A stretch of DNA of 64,000 nt, taken from positions 22,501 through 86,500 of the forward strand of contig JAJOZX010012072.1 of assembly GCA_023014485.1 (NCBI GenBank), in the 5' to 3' direction. Origin of the DNA: Bathynomus jamesi (taxonomy: Eukaryota > Arthropoda > Malacostraca > Isopoda > Cirolanidae). Shown in pieces: positions 45,002-56,006 of this stretch (position 1 is its first letter; each line of letters starts with the position of its first letter). The notes under the pieces are model-generated. The model worked only from the letters and a program-made list of their open reading frames with translations. It searched no databases and had not been told where the DNA came from. Both the position numbers and the translations under genes were made by a program.

Positions 45002-48000
45002 GGGTCATTCTCTGTCAGATCAACCAGTGCCTAACACCCTCATCTCTCAGATTTTGCTGAAATTTGGTTTATAGGGAGTTTGTGGGCCCTGGATCCATTT
45101 CTAAAATTATAAGGTCAATCCGACCAATGGTTCAAGAGATATGACCTCGGGAAATTTGAGGTCACTTGCGAGGTCACTAACATTTGGCGACCCATAACTT
45201 GGGTAATAATGGTCACAATTATATAAAAGTATATATATTTAGAATCAGAAAACGACAAGGAATCCAAATATGCAAGTTTTAGAACTCTAGGTTGAAAAAT
45301 AAAAAAGTTACACTGTAACCAAAATTTGAGGTCACGATTTGACCTCTGGGGTATCAAATGAGAATTTTTTTTTTAAATGTAAAAAATGAAGGCATAGGAT
45401 TGGCTATTAGAATCAGCAAAAAAAAAGTTTGTTTATGTTAGTATTTTTCATGTAACTAACATATAAGTGAACACCATATTCATAAGTTGTGCGTCAATTC
45501 TACCTATTTTTTCACACTTAAGCTCATAATTTGACCTATAGAAATTAAAATTACATTTTTTTATAGATATAAAAACAAAGGCAAAAAATGTAAAATTGTA
45601 TTTCACTGCTAATCTACACTGGCAATAATAGTTATAATAGTGAAAGGGGAAGACCTACTTAGAGGATTCATGTGCTAGCCTAATACAATTTTTGCATGCT
45701 CGATGCTCTCATCAATTTCTTTTTGTGGAAAAATGTATTGAATTCTGCTGCCTCCTCTTAGGGTAGGACAACTCATTACAGTTAATATATGATGTCCTGG
45801 CACTGCACATGAATCCTTGTTTGATGGATAATAATATGCACTTGATCCTGATGACCCAGAGGGATGTAGAAAGTTCACAGTGAAATCATCAAACTCTTCA
45901 CAATATTCCTCCACAATTCCATACCAAACTTGCATGTCATAAATGCAGCCAACATACTCTCCTGGTTTGACACATTTTAGGTTACCAAGCATTGCAGGTT
46001 CATTAGTAAAATGACTTTTCCTTATTCTTTTCTTTTCTCCAATGCCACTTGAAATGGGATACACCATCAGTTCTTCCTTGTTTAGGGGAACAAATCTATG
46101 ATATTTCTGAGTTCCAGGAATAGCCCTACTATCCTTGAATCGATGTTCCAACCCTTCTTCTGCATCTTTCAAATCAGCTGTAGTTACAAAGAAAAAATTT
46201 ATCTTCTTGCTCAAGTTTTCTTCACAAAACTGAAACATGTGTTCTGGTGTAAGAATTTGCCTCTCTGTAGTTCTCTGCAAACTGGCACGAGCAGTAGCTC
46301 TTTTCACTGTTCCTCCAATCCCATCACATGCATTTTTGCCATGGGATGTAGCAAAGAAGTGCCATTCACAAGACAGACCAAAATCCTCTTCATGGTAACA
46401 GAGATTTGTGAAGTTGTATCTGTTCTTATATTGGCCAGCACATCCATCTGAGAAATAGTGCACCTTCTTCAATTGTGGGCATCTGAATTTAACATATGTC
46501 ATAAGCTTCAATATGAATGAGTAAACCATTATAGTGTTGTGTTTTAGTGATGCAGATAAGAAACAGACACTAAAATGGCTAAGTTCCTGGTCTGCAGATG
46601 ATCTATAATAGATGACAAAAGGGTGAACTGTACACTGTGAATTGTCCCAGTGAAACCCTTGGGCAGCATCCTGGACAATGAAAGAATAATTCTCAGAGAA
46701 ATCACCTACTATAACTACCTCGCTCTGAGGTGGTAGTGTTTCTTTCAACTGCTTGAAGTACTGTGATTGTTGCTGAGCAACAAAGTGATGACGAACCATG
46801 CAGGATATTTTCATGCTTAGGGATGATTTATTAAGTATTCATGAAGTGGCTCCACCTTATCAACCATTGTACAACGGTCAACAGTCACCCATTGCTTGTA
46901 AGATATTTCATTTGGAGCTGATTTCACACTGTCAAGTAACTCAAGAAAATCCAGGACACCCTCTTCTCTTGGGCAATCATTGCAAAGTTGCATCATGCAA
47001 GTCTCTCTTTCTGTACTGCAGACACTGTAATCCATAAGATCCTTGTATGAAAGACCTCTTTCTCCCAATGCAGCCAGCTGCAATTTTGGATTTTGATGGT
47101 ATGTGCAGACACAGACAGAATGAGTCCCACCACTACCGGCAAGCACACAATATGATGGCCGTAATTTTGCAAATGTGGAAAATCCTATTTTGGGATTCTT
47201 TTCATCATTTTTATATAGTTCAAACATCTCTCTTAAATTCCCGAGGACCAATCGTTTTTGCACCTTCATTGCACCTTCAGCACTGATAACTTTCACGCAA
47301 TCCTTTTGGCCAGGACACATACGACTAACCTCTTCTTCTGACTCATAGAATCTTCTAACTATATCTTTGTGTCTTCAGATATCACTTTTCCTTTGCTCAT
47401 TAGTGGAATCTTCGGAAGGATTCCATGTTCTGATTTAAGTGAATGGCTTCTTTTCACCATGTATGTTGTAGTTTGAAAGAAACTAGCTGTTTTTTCAATT
47501 GTGTATGGTGAGAGTGTCAATATTTGTAGTTTGTGATGGTGACATTTGCTCTCCAGGAATGACTGTTTCAATTCATTCATTAATTTGTCTAGATGTTTTT
47601 CAGATTTAGTTTCAGGTTTTGAAGTATCACTTACCTCCTCGGTAATTTGAACACCATAACTGAGTTCTAGCCTCTCCTTCAGGTGTTTCTGAGCAAATGA
47701 TAGCTTACCACGAGCCTTGCACTTTTTCTGGCTTAATGACAGCCCTTCTGAAAGAACAGAAAAAAAGGTTTCACACACCTGAATATTAGTAATTAAATAT
47801 TAATTATAGTACCTTAAATGCTATATAGTAGATCAAACAGACCTTGTAGTAAAGTATAAGTTATTATATTAATTTATTACTTACTTTTTTTAACTGGTGT
47901 TTGGTCCAGAAATGCTAGAACTGGTTCAACTGAAGTTGAAGGATTTTCCTTTATCAAGCAATCACTGTCATTGTCCAGATCTTGAATTGAAGAGATGTTA

Positions 48001-49314
48001 CTCAAGCCACTGATAGTAGATGATTCATTTGAATCCTGCTCAGACTCGTTGTTTTCAGTGGTACTAAGTATAGTGGGGTTTTTCATTATCAGTGTCCAGC
48101 AGTTCACACACAACAATGAGTCTTTTTTCACACTTCCAGCACATTTTTCAACAAGTACATCAGTCACTTTTCTAAGATTGATTGTTATGCGTTTCTTGTG
48201 TTTTTGAATAGGGTCCTGGCAGTATTTCAAGTGCCGAACCATTGTATTTTGATCTGTAAAGATATAGGATTTACAATTAGGTAATATATATTTTTTAGAA
48301 AATATATAGATATACACACTTAATATTTTAGGCCTTGATAGTCTCTGAGGCTCATTAAACACCATACCCACCAGCCACCCACAGTGCTGGCTGGAACTGT
48401 ACTAACCTGTAGACAAGGAATTTTGCAACTATCTCTATTGATTCTGCACTTAGACAAGTAGCAACATGTTTCAACAGGTTTGTTTAGGCTACATGTGAGC
48501 TTAGTCTTCCCCTTTCACTATTATAACTATTATTGCCAGTGTAGATTAGCAGTGAAATACAATTTTTATTAAATTCTTGGAGCTTGAGGTCAAATTGATA
48601 GCTAAGATATAAAAATTCCTTGAAATGACAAGCAATTTATAAATATGGTGTTCACTTATAAGTTAGTTACATGAAAAGTACCAACATAAACAAACTTTTT
48701 ATGATTGTTTCTATTAGTCAAGAACTCTGACTTTGTTTTTTATATCTATAAAAATGTAATTTTAATTTCTATAGGTCAAATTATGAGCTTAAGTGTGAAA
48801 AAATAGGTAGAATTGACGCACAACTTATGAATATGTTCACTTATATGTTAGTTACATGAAAAATACTAACATAAACAAACTTTTTTTTGCTGATTCTAAT
48901 AGCCAATGCCTATGCCTTCATTTTTTACATTTAAAAAAAAAATTCTCATTTGATACCCCAGAGGTCAAATCGTGACCTCAAATTTTGGTTACAGTGTAAC
49001 TTTTTTTTTTTCAACCTAGAGTTCTAAAACTTGCATATTTGGATTCCTTGTCATTTTCTGATTCTAAATATATATACTTTTATATAATTATAACAATTAT
49101 TACCCAAGTTATGGCTCGCCAAATGTTAGTAACCTCGCGAGTGACCTCAAATTGCCCGAGGTCATATCTCTTGAACCATTGGTCGGATTGACCTTATAAT
49201 TTCAGAAATGGATTCAGGGCTCTCAAACTCCCTATAAACCAAATTTCAGCAAAATATGAGAGATTAGGGTGTTAATTTCAATTTTTTTTTGGTTGATCTG
49301 ACAGAGAATGACCC
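45002..49314 (-). mobile_element. Family X DNA transposon, copy C, both ends present
   Basis: It begins GGGTCATTCTCTGTCAGATC and ends with the complement, flanked on both sides by TATA (44998-45001 and 49315-49318), an apparent 4-bp duplication. The inverted arms are very long: 45002-45655 against about 48510-49314. They contain matching words such as TCACTATTATAACTATTATT. One gene lies between the arms. This is the best-defined copy of the family. Confidence 0.87.
45675..48371 (-). pseudogene. Family X transposase, copy C, nearly intact
   Basis: Exon 48252-47885 (MVRHLKYCQDPIQKHKKR, DSLLCVNCW, acidic/Ser-rich) follows an acceptor TTTACAG. An intron with GTAAGT and TTTCAG borders ends at 47753. 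The main exon to 45675 has SIEK-type YTIEKTASFFQTTTYMVKRS, LRPSYCVLAGSGGTHSVCVC, TYHQNPKLQ, a Cys cluster (CMMQLCNDCP), VGDFSENYSFIVQDAAQGFH, VHYFSDGCAGQYKNRYNF, SHGKNACDGIGGTVKR and a C-terminal module KPGEYVGCIYDMQVWYGIVE. Two one-base frameshifts (near 47365 and 46825) are the only obvious breaks. D-D-D in these motifs is the likely RNase H-like triad. About 800 residues. Confidence 0.8.
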
Positions 49315-49515
49315 TATATGCGTCTGTTCACAAAAATATTTAGCCGTTTGCTTACTGCAAATCAATGCACATGGAACTCTCGCACACACTTGCGCATAAA
49401 GAAATTAAAAAGGATAAAAATAAATAAATAAAAGAGTAGTACAGTATGTACTAAAGATTTTTATTAGTAAATAAACAATGTACCATACATACAGTAAAGA
49501 CAAAGATAATTTTTA

Positions 49516-51166
49516 TTTTGAAAAATATTTGAACAACGTAGTTTGCACAGTTTTTTTCTTCTTTTTATCAGCATACATATCTTTATAGCATCGAATATCA
49601 TTTTGTAACGCCTGCCTAACTTTAATGCCTCATTCAATGTTTGGATCCGCGTTCATTATGAAGTCACAAGCATCTTCTACTTTTGTAATTAACGTTGATA
49701 GCTCATCCAATGTGAATTCTTTCGTGGCGCAACATTTTCTTCTTCTTGATTTTCCTCTTTTTCTTCGTATAAATGTTGCTGATCCATTTCCACAAGAGTT
49801 TCGTCATCAAGGTCAGTGAAATGCGAGTCAATGCATTGGCGCACATTGTCACAATCCAAAGCTTCCAATCCAAGATGATCTTTCCCAAGCTGCACAATGT
49901 TTTCAGAAACAGTTTTAATTTGGGATTCAAAACCGGCAAAATCATTGGCACAATGCGGTAAAAGAAATTGCCAAACAGCTCTCATGCTGCTCGCAGTTAC
50001 TTCAAGCCATGATTCACAGATGTTTTCAATTGCATTTCTGATATTATAACCTTTCCAAAATTTGGTTAAACTTATGGCATTCTCTCCTGTTGTTAATTTT
50101 ATGGCTTGTGAAAAGGTGTCTTAAATAATAGGCCTTAAACATAGCAATGACACCCTGATCCATTGGCTGTAATAAAGATGTGTTTGGTGGCAGGAAAATT
50201 ACATTGACATTTTCATTCAAGTCAGAAAGAGAAGTAGGATGACCTGGTGCATTGTCCAATAACAACAAAATTTTAAAATCCATGTCATTATCTTTGCAAT
50301 AACATTCAATTGCAGGGCAAAAATAATTTGCGAACCAATCTTCAAACAATTGTCTCGTCACCCAGGCTTTCTTATTTGACCGCCATATAACAGGAAGAGC
50401 ATTTTTTGAATAGGATTTAAGAGCCCTTGGATTTTCCGCTCTGTACACAAGCATAGGCTTTAATTTAAAGTCACCAGATGCATTTCTACCTAATAAAAGT
50501 GTTAAACAGTCTTTGGTGACTTTATATCCTGGTTGCGACGATTCATTTTCTGCCAAATAAGTGTGTGACGGCATCTTCTTCCAGAACAAACCCGTTTCAT
50601 CCATGTTAAAAATTTGCTCATCCTTGTAGCCATTTTCTTCAATCAATTTTTTTTATTTCATTAGGAAATCTTGCAGCTGCCTCATTGTTGGCACTAGCAC
50701 TTTCACTGGTAATTCGAACATTATGGAGCCCCATACGCTTTTTAAAGTTATAAAACCAGCCACGACTTGCCGGAAAAGTTTCCCCTTCATTGGCATTTTC
50801 TTTTTTTAATGCTGAATAGAGACTTGTTGCTTTAGCTTGAATCGCCATCTGACTTAATGGAATTCTTTTTTGGTTACAGTCTTCAATCCATATTAATAAA
50901 AGACGTTCCATATTCTCCATTTCAGAACTACAATTTTTAACAATCACTTTTGACATATAAGATGCTGTGGCCATTCCATGTTCTTTTATTTTATCTTTAT
51001 TCCTTAGAAGCGCACGTACTGATGATTCGTTCATTTTCTTGTCACGTGCTATTTTAGCATACGATGCACCATCTTCATGTTTTATAATTTCTAGTTTTTC
51101 ATCTAATGTTAACCATTTACGTTTATTAGAACACTCAGTGTCATTGCATTTCCTCTTTCCACTCAT
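49516..51166 (-). pseudogene. Tigger transposase, frameshifted
   Basis: It starts MSGKRKCNDTECSNKRKWLT, with a psq-type HTH (EIIKHEDGASYAKIARDKKM), a CENP-B HTH (SRGWFYNFKKRMGLHNVRI), then DDE_1: IFNMDETGLFWKKMPS (first D), ILLLLDNAPGHP (second D), and LPPNTSLLQPMDQGVIAMFK (third D, in MDQG). An A-run slip near 50645, shifts near 50095 and 49730, and one TGA near 49640 break the frame. The tail ends TTLFKYFSK, like other Tigger C-termini. Confidence 0.9.
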
Positions 51167-51589
51167 ATTTGCGTATAAAAGGGTACAAGTACTTTGTATA
51201 ATAAAGAAAAAAATTGTGTACAGTATATAAGGCTACAACTTCACTGCTCGGAATTTGGAGCAATACTGATGTATGCATCGCACTAGTACCGGTACATAGC
51301 TTAAAAGATGGTACGTATGTACTGTTATACAGTAGCAGTCAAATATCAGTGCATAATGCAGTTAAAATTTTTTTCATATTTTTAAATTTATAAACCGTAT
51401 TATAGCAAAACCCGTACTGTTCAAAACCGTACTATGCAAGGTATTACTGTACATGATTTTTTTTCTATTTCTAAGCTGTTCATAAGTGATAGCATATTTT
51501 AAGAACCAGAAAAAATAAATAATCCCCAAAAAATAAAAATTGATCCCCCCTTATTATAAAGGAGGGAGGCGAAACCATGAAAAAAAAAA

Positions 51590-53515
51590 TTTGAAACCTG
51601 TTGAATAAATATGGGAGGGAAGGTCAAGTCCCCAGTGATCGGAGAAAAACAATCATCATTCCAATATACAGTACAGGGCTATTCAAAATGATTCATCCAA
51701 TTTCAACTGAGAATACTTCCGTACCTATCAACCGTGCATCAACTGGGCATACACCACATGAAAGAGGAAATCTCCGAGTTTTACAAGATCACCGCAAGAG
51801 GGCTCCAAAGTCACGCCGTGGCCTAGCCTAGCAACAAACAGTCAGTGTGAAAATGGCATCCACAAAGTAGAAGGCATTTTGTGTGTTGCAGTTTTCGAGC
51901 TGTAAATCAGTAGTCACAGTGCAGCGTGAGTTTTGTCGACATTACAGAACAGATCCACCGGGTGCTCAGAGCATCCATCGGTGCCCACATCTTTGGATGA
52001 CCTCCAAACTCGCATTGTTACTGCCGTAGAGTCAGTGACAACGGACATGCTAGAGTGAGTATGGGAGGAATTCAACTATCGTGTCGATGTTGCTCGTGTA
52101 ACTAGGGGAAGTCACATAGAGCATTTATGAGGTGAGAGACAAAATTTGGACAGTTTTTCTTTTGGTTGATGTATCACAAATATCACTGTATTTGTAACAT
52201 TAAAAAATATTCTCATTTGAAATCAGGTGAATCATTTTGAATAGCCCTGTATAAAGGAAAGGGTGACTCAGGTAGATGTGAGAGTTATAGGGGAATATTG
52301 CTTATTAATCATATAACAAAACTTTATGAAAGAATAATAGAAAAAAGAGCAAGGCAAATAATTGAAGCAAGGTTGGGAGAGGAACAGCATGGTTATTGAA
52401 AAGATAGAAGTAGAGTGGATCTTATTTTTGGCCTCAGTTCTGTTATAGAAAAGGTATGGGAATTTAATACTAACATCTACGTAATATTCATAGATCTTAA
52501 AAAAACATTTGAGGAAGAATGTGGAGATGTTTGGAGGAGATTTATGGGGTAAGGGGGACACTTCATAGGGCTTTGAAAAGTTTGTATCAAGTTAGTGAAT
52601 GCAAAGTAAGGACTGGACACAAAAATGATGAGTGGTTTGAAGTTAGAACAGGGATGAAGCAGGGCAGTGTTATATCACCACTCCTGTTTATAGCCTACAT
52701 GGACACAGTCATTGCAAGTTTCAAGTGACGTCATGAAATGAATAATAATGGTATTTGTGGATGACATAGCATTCTGGATGACAGAGAGAGAAGATATAGA
52801 ACAAGCTTTAATTGATTGGAATGAATGTTTGAAGGAGGGGGGTATGGAAATGAATGTAGAAAAGACATTAAGTGTATTTCAAAGAGAAGAAGGAGAATTT
52901 GGAGTTCAAATGGGAGATAAGGAAATAAGAAATGTTGAAAAATTTAAATATTTAAGGAGTATGTTTACTAAAGAAAGTGGTAATATGCAAGAAATAACTG
53001 AAAGAATTGCAAAGTTTAGTAAAAATGTCGGAATGTTATACCCACTATTGAGAGATGAACATATGCCCCTTGGGACTAAGAAAATAATCTTTGAAACAGT
53101 TTTAATACCAATACTGATTTATGGGTTGGAACACTGGAAAATGCACATGGTGGATCAAAGTAGAATTCAGGTGGCAGAAATGAGACTGCTGAGGACTATT
53201 CTGAGAAAGATGCGAAGAGATAGGATAAGAAATGAAGAAATAAGAGCCAATGTGGGAGTAATGCTGATTTTGAGAAAAATTGACGCTGCCAAATTGAGAT
53301 GGTTGGGCCACTTGGAGAGAATGGAGGAGGGGAGAACTGCAAGGAGGTGCTGGGAGTGGAGACCAGGGAGTGGCAGAAGACCGCGGGGGAGACCAAGAAG
53401 GAGATGTAGGGACAAAGTGGAGGAGAACTTGCGAAGATATGACTTGCCCAACATGCAAAAGCTCGGGGAAACAGGCGTGCTGTTAGACAGGGCAGAGTGG
53501 TGAAGGAGGCTGGCT
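51590..53515 (+). pseudogene. RTE-like LINE reverse transcriptase and C-terminal region
   Basis: NKYGREGQVPSDRRKTIIIP leads into a mariner derivative (51674-52249) and resumes as KGDSGRCESYRGILLINHIT, KRARQIIEARLGEEQHG, IYVIFIDLKKTFEEE, RTGMKQGSVISPLLFIAYMD, MVFVDDIAFW (the catalytic DD), FKYLRSMFTKESGNMQEITE, ILIYGLEHWKM, AAKLRWLGHLERMEEGRTAR and a basic RPRGRPRRRCRD tail, ending RAEW. Most of the C-terminal half is one open frame (52748-53503); earlier parts have stops and shifts. Confidence 0.85.
51674..52249 (+). mobile_element. Mariner-like deletion derivative in the RTE-like LINE
   Basis: The ends are CAGGGCTATTCAAAATGATT and the complement, with TA at 51672-51673 and 52250-52251. The interior holds an HTH remnant (SVVTVQREFCRHYRTDPPGA, DUF4817-like) and a C-terminal remnant (WEEFNYRVDVARVTRGSHIE). 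The catalytic core is deleted. It splits the RT frame at PIY|KGKGD. Confidence 0.9.
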
Positions 53516-53563
53516 CCACTGACAGGCTAACTAGCCTACCTGGGAGCTGAAGTATGAAGTATG

Positions 53564-54465
53564 TTTTTGCATTAGGTTCAATCTAGCATTAGCCTTATTT
53601 CTAATTTCAATACAATGATTTGTAGGTTTAAGATCATGATTTACACTGACACCCAAATATTTCTCTTTTTTTTCTTTATTTATCCAGCTTTCATCCATGT
53701 TATACTCAAATTCTGGATTATGACCAACATGCGTAACTTTATACTTTTCCACATTAAATTTCATCTCCAATCTATCTGCCCAAACAACTATTCTATCAAT
53801 GTCCTTTTGCATTTTCATGGCACCTGTTAAAGATCTTACATTTTGTCCCAATTTTGTATCATCTGCAAATGTTGAAGTTTTACTAGTTGACCCTTTTCCA
53901 AGTCATTAATATAAATAATAAAAAGTAGAGGTTCAAGTACTGACCCCTGTGGGACTCCACTCAGAACAGGGCTCCATGTAGACCTAGTCCTATTTAACTG
54001 GACTCTTCTCTTTCTCCAAGCCATTCTTCAATCCAATTTGCTACTGTCCCTTTTATTCCATGAGCTCTAACTTTAACAAGCAACCACTTATGAGGAACTG
54101 GATCAAAAGCTTTGGCAAAATCTAAGTACACAATATCTATGAATTCTTCATTATCCAGATGCTTCAAGATACTATCACAAAACTCTTAAGTTTGTCAAAG
54201 ATGACCTGCCATTTCAAAAGCCATGTTTGCTATTACTAATTAATCCTTCATCTTCTAAGAATATTGTAATTTTGTCTCTGACACTTTAAAGTAATTTGCA
54301 AATAATAGAAGTTACACTAATTGGTTTATAGTTTTTAGCTAAGTTTTTTCCTTTTTGGAAAAGTGGGACCACATTTGCTGTTTTCCAGTCCTCTGGCACT
54401 TCGATGTTAATCAATGAAAGGTTAAAAAGTATTTTAAGTGCTTGGGCTATGCTATATTTTGCTTC
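53564..54465 (-). pseudogene. CR1-like LINE reverse transcriptase, central part
   Basis: From 54465 on the minus strand: AKYSIAQALKILFNLSLIN, EVPEDWKTANVVPLFQKGK, then (53836-54024) WSPVLSGVPQGSVLEPLLF and IIYINDLEKG, then 53531-53851 with MQKDIDRIVVWADRLEMKFN and KEKYLGVSVNHDLKP, ending NARLNLMQK at the RTE-like LINE junction. The ADD catalytic block is frameshifted. The N-terminal joint at 54465 meets an inverted 5' piece. Confidence 0.87.
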
Positions 54466-54890
54466 CTTTACTACTTATAGGCTACATAAGTGCGATAAAG
54501 GCAATTTGTGGTTACTAAACAACTACATATCTCTAAGGCGTGAAGTGAGAAGCTTAATAAAGTCCAAGCATGATTTTGAAATCTCCATAGATCGTGATGG
54601 CAAAGAAAACCCTGAGCGATTCTTTCATTACGTCAATAATAAGAATCCAGTAAAGAGTGTCTTGGGGCTGTTGAAAAATCCTGATGGAGAGCTAGTTCCT
54701 GAAAACAAGCAAATGGCTACCCTGCTAAATTAATTTTTTACATCAGTTTTTACGATGGAAGATGTACTGTAATGAATATCCCTATGGTCATAGACATAAT
54801 ACTCTTCAGTGATGGTAATACTTTAGATAATATTGTGGTCAGTGAAAGTGAGGTAATAGAGGTACAAAAAAATGATTGTTGCATCTTTTA
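54466..54890 (+). pseudogene. CR1-like LINE, inverted 5' piece (endonuclease-RT linker)
   Basis: Plus-strand frames read SLRREVRSLIKSKHDFEISI, ENPERFFHYVNNKNPVKSVL, LLKNPDGELVPENKQMATLL, then FFTSVFTMEDVL and VSESEVIEVQKM. This is the region just before the RT block that begins the minus-strand part at 54465. Orientation and order fit twin priming: the outer end of this piece is the neighbour of the other fragment's start in the intact element. Confidence 0.82.
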
Positions 54891-55504
54891 GACAATTTCA
54901 TTTTACGTCTAAACAAACCACTCGATGGTTGGTGTTGCTTCCTTGTGCTTGGTGGATGGCTTCAAGTTGGTAAGAGGTGAGGAGAGACTCGAAAAGGTTA
55001 GTGTCATACTCAAGATTTCGGAGGATTGTTTCGATATGCTGCTCCATAGTCCAGTGGCAGAATCTTTCAGGATCCATCCTGAAAGACTGAGTGGAATCCC
55101 TGATGCTTGCTGAACCACCAGTTGAGGTTTAAGTTTTGTTTTTTGGCTAAAAATATAATAGTTACCCCTTTTTCTTTGATTTATTCAATCTGACTTGAAT
55201 GCAATGAGTCTTTTGCTTATATTGAGGTTCTAAATGTAGCAGGGCTAGGCTGCTTTAAATGCTAGATCCTGTCCCAAAGCTGGATCCTATCTGCTTTGCA
55301 GATAGCTGGTGAGGGAAGCTATATTTTTGGGACCTCTCTGCGAGTGACCCATTGCCCACGTCGAGCTAACATCATGAAAAGAAAAACTGTAGTGTTTGTC
55401 ATTTACCATTACTTATTCGGACTATAGTGGATTTAATTTTCCCAGAAGAGTTCCTTGTTCCATGCATGGTCTGTGTGTATCATAAAAAAACTCGGGGAAT
55501 CATT
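54891..55504. other. Unassigned sequence
   Basis: No recognisable gene. A small inverted repeat around TTTCAGGATCCATCCTGAAA lies near 55065. Confidence 0.4.
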
Positions 55505-55507
55505 CTG

Positions 55508-55509
55508 AG

Positions 55510-55543
<34 letters not shown>

Positions 55544-55622
55544 ACCAACATTATGCACATCACCCTCCTATTCAACACCACCCACCAATAATACAACAAC
55601 AACAACAACAACACACACACAC
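55508..55622. repeat. (CA)n and (CAA)n microsatellites
   Basis: (AC)16 or so near 55511-55542; (ACA)n plus (AC)n at 55590-55621. Confidence 0.95.
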
Positions 55623-55629
55623 CTAACCC

Positions 55630-56006
55630 ACAAAGCACTGACATGACTCGGTCCGAATGCGGTCCTAGGTGTGAAGCCACCACTCATTAACAGGTCAGAG
55701 ATCAGCCTGAGCAGATCGGATCGAGTTAACTTAGCACGATTCTGATGTGGACATAACCCCAATTTATGGACATATAAACACAGACTAGACAACTCCATAG
55801 ACGACACCTGCCACCTGTGCCAGGACACACCACAAACAATTGAACACATTATGACAGACTGTACCACTCTAGCACAACAACGAACACAACATCACTAGTG
55901 CGCTGAACCTCTGGTCCACTCTGGAGAGGGCGATTGGTTACTTGCGTGCTGCTGGCTTGCTTGATCAGGGTGGGCTGATCGGCTAAACAACAACAACAAC
56001 AACAAC
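55630..56006 (+). pseudogene. LINE 3' end with C-rich C-terminus and (AAC)n tail
   Basis: The plus frame reads WTYKHRLDNSIDDTCHLCQD, then TPQTIEHIMTDCTTLAQQR: a C-x2-C-x9-H-x4-C zinc-finger-like end typical of jockey/R1-type LINE C-termini. After the stop comes a short spacer and (AAC)7-8 at 55984-56006, probably the 3' tail. The RT is absent. Confidence 0.7.

Larger units (their letters stand above)
44879..51448 (-). mobile_element. Tigger (pogo-group) transposon containing a family X element
   Basis: The ends are CAGTAATACCTTGCATAGTA, then CGG, at 44879 and the exact complement ending 51448. TA lies at 44877-44878 and 51449-51450. Removing 45002-49314 leaves about 2.25 kb, a normal Tigger size, with one minus-strand transposase. 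It sits in the right arm of the family Z element. Confidence 0.93.
39065..51515 (+). mobile_element. Family Z DNA transposon (about 3.6 kb without nested elements)
   Basis: Left-end sequence at 39069-39095 (TTCTGGTCTTTAAAAGTTGC, then TATCA) and 39145-39180 (CCCCCCTGTACATGC, then GAAGTTTT) recurs inverted at 51512-51486 and, across the Tigger insertion, at about 44870-44815 (CTCCTGTACATGTGGT...GAAAGTTTATTGAATAT). The inverted arms are therefore at least 110 bp, and the Tigger landed in the right arm. Exact termini and the target duplication are not clear. It splits the RTE-like LINE. Confidence 0.6.
37112..53563 (+). mobile_element. RTE-like LINE, 5'-truncated, carrying nested elements
   Basis: Three separated pieces read in order on the plus strand: endonuclease end and linker (37112-37947), RT start (38943 to about 39060), and the rest of RT with C-terminal region (about 51590-53510). 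The 3' end is the short tandem tail GAAGTATGAAGTATG at 53549-53563. The flanking 13-bp duplication (11 of 13 matching) lies at 37099-37111 and 53564-53576. I infer one insertion into the CR1-like LINE, later split by three DNA transposons. Confidence 0.72.
36225..54890 (-). mobile_element. CR1-like LINE, 5'-inverted, split by a 16.5-kb nested block
   Basis: RT sequence runs minus-strand from 54465 to about 53564 and resumes at 37111 down to 36624. The junction repeats TTTCTGCATAAGG (37099-37111) and TTTTTGCATTAGG (53564-53576), the target duplication of the RTE-like LINE. A 5' piece (54466 to about 54890) lies in opposite orientation, joined as in twin priming. 36225-36623 is probably its 3' untranslated region. 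Confidence 0.72.

Noticed and set aside
53102..53519. Ser/Leu/Pro-rich minus-strand frames over 100 codons
   Set aside because: Antisense of the well-supported RTE-like LINE C-terminal region (52748-53503).
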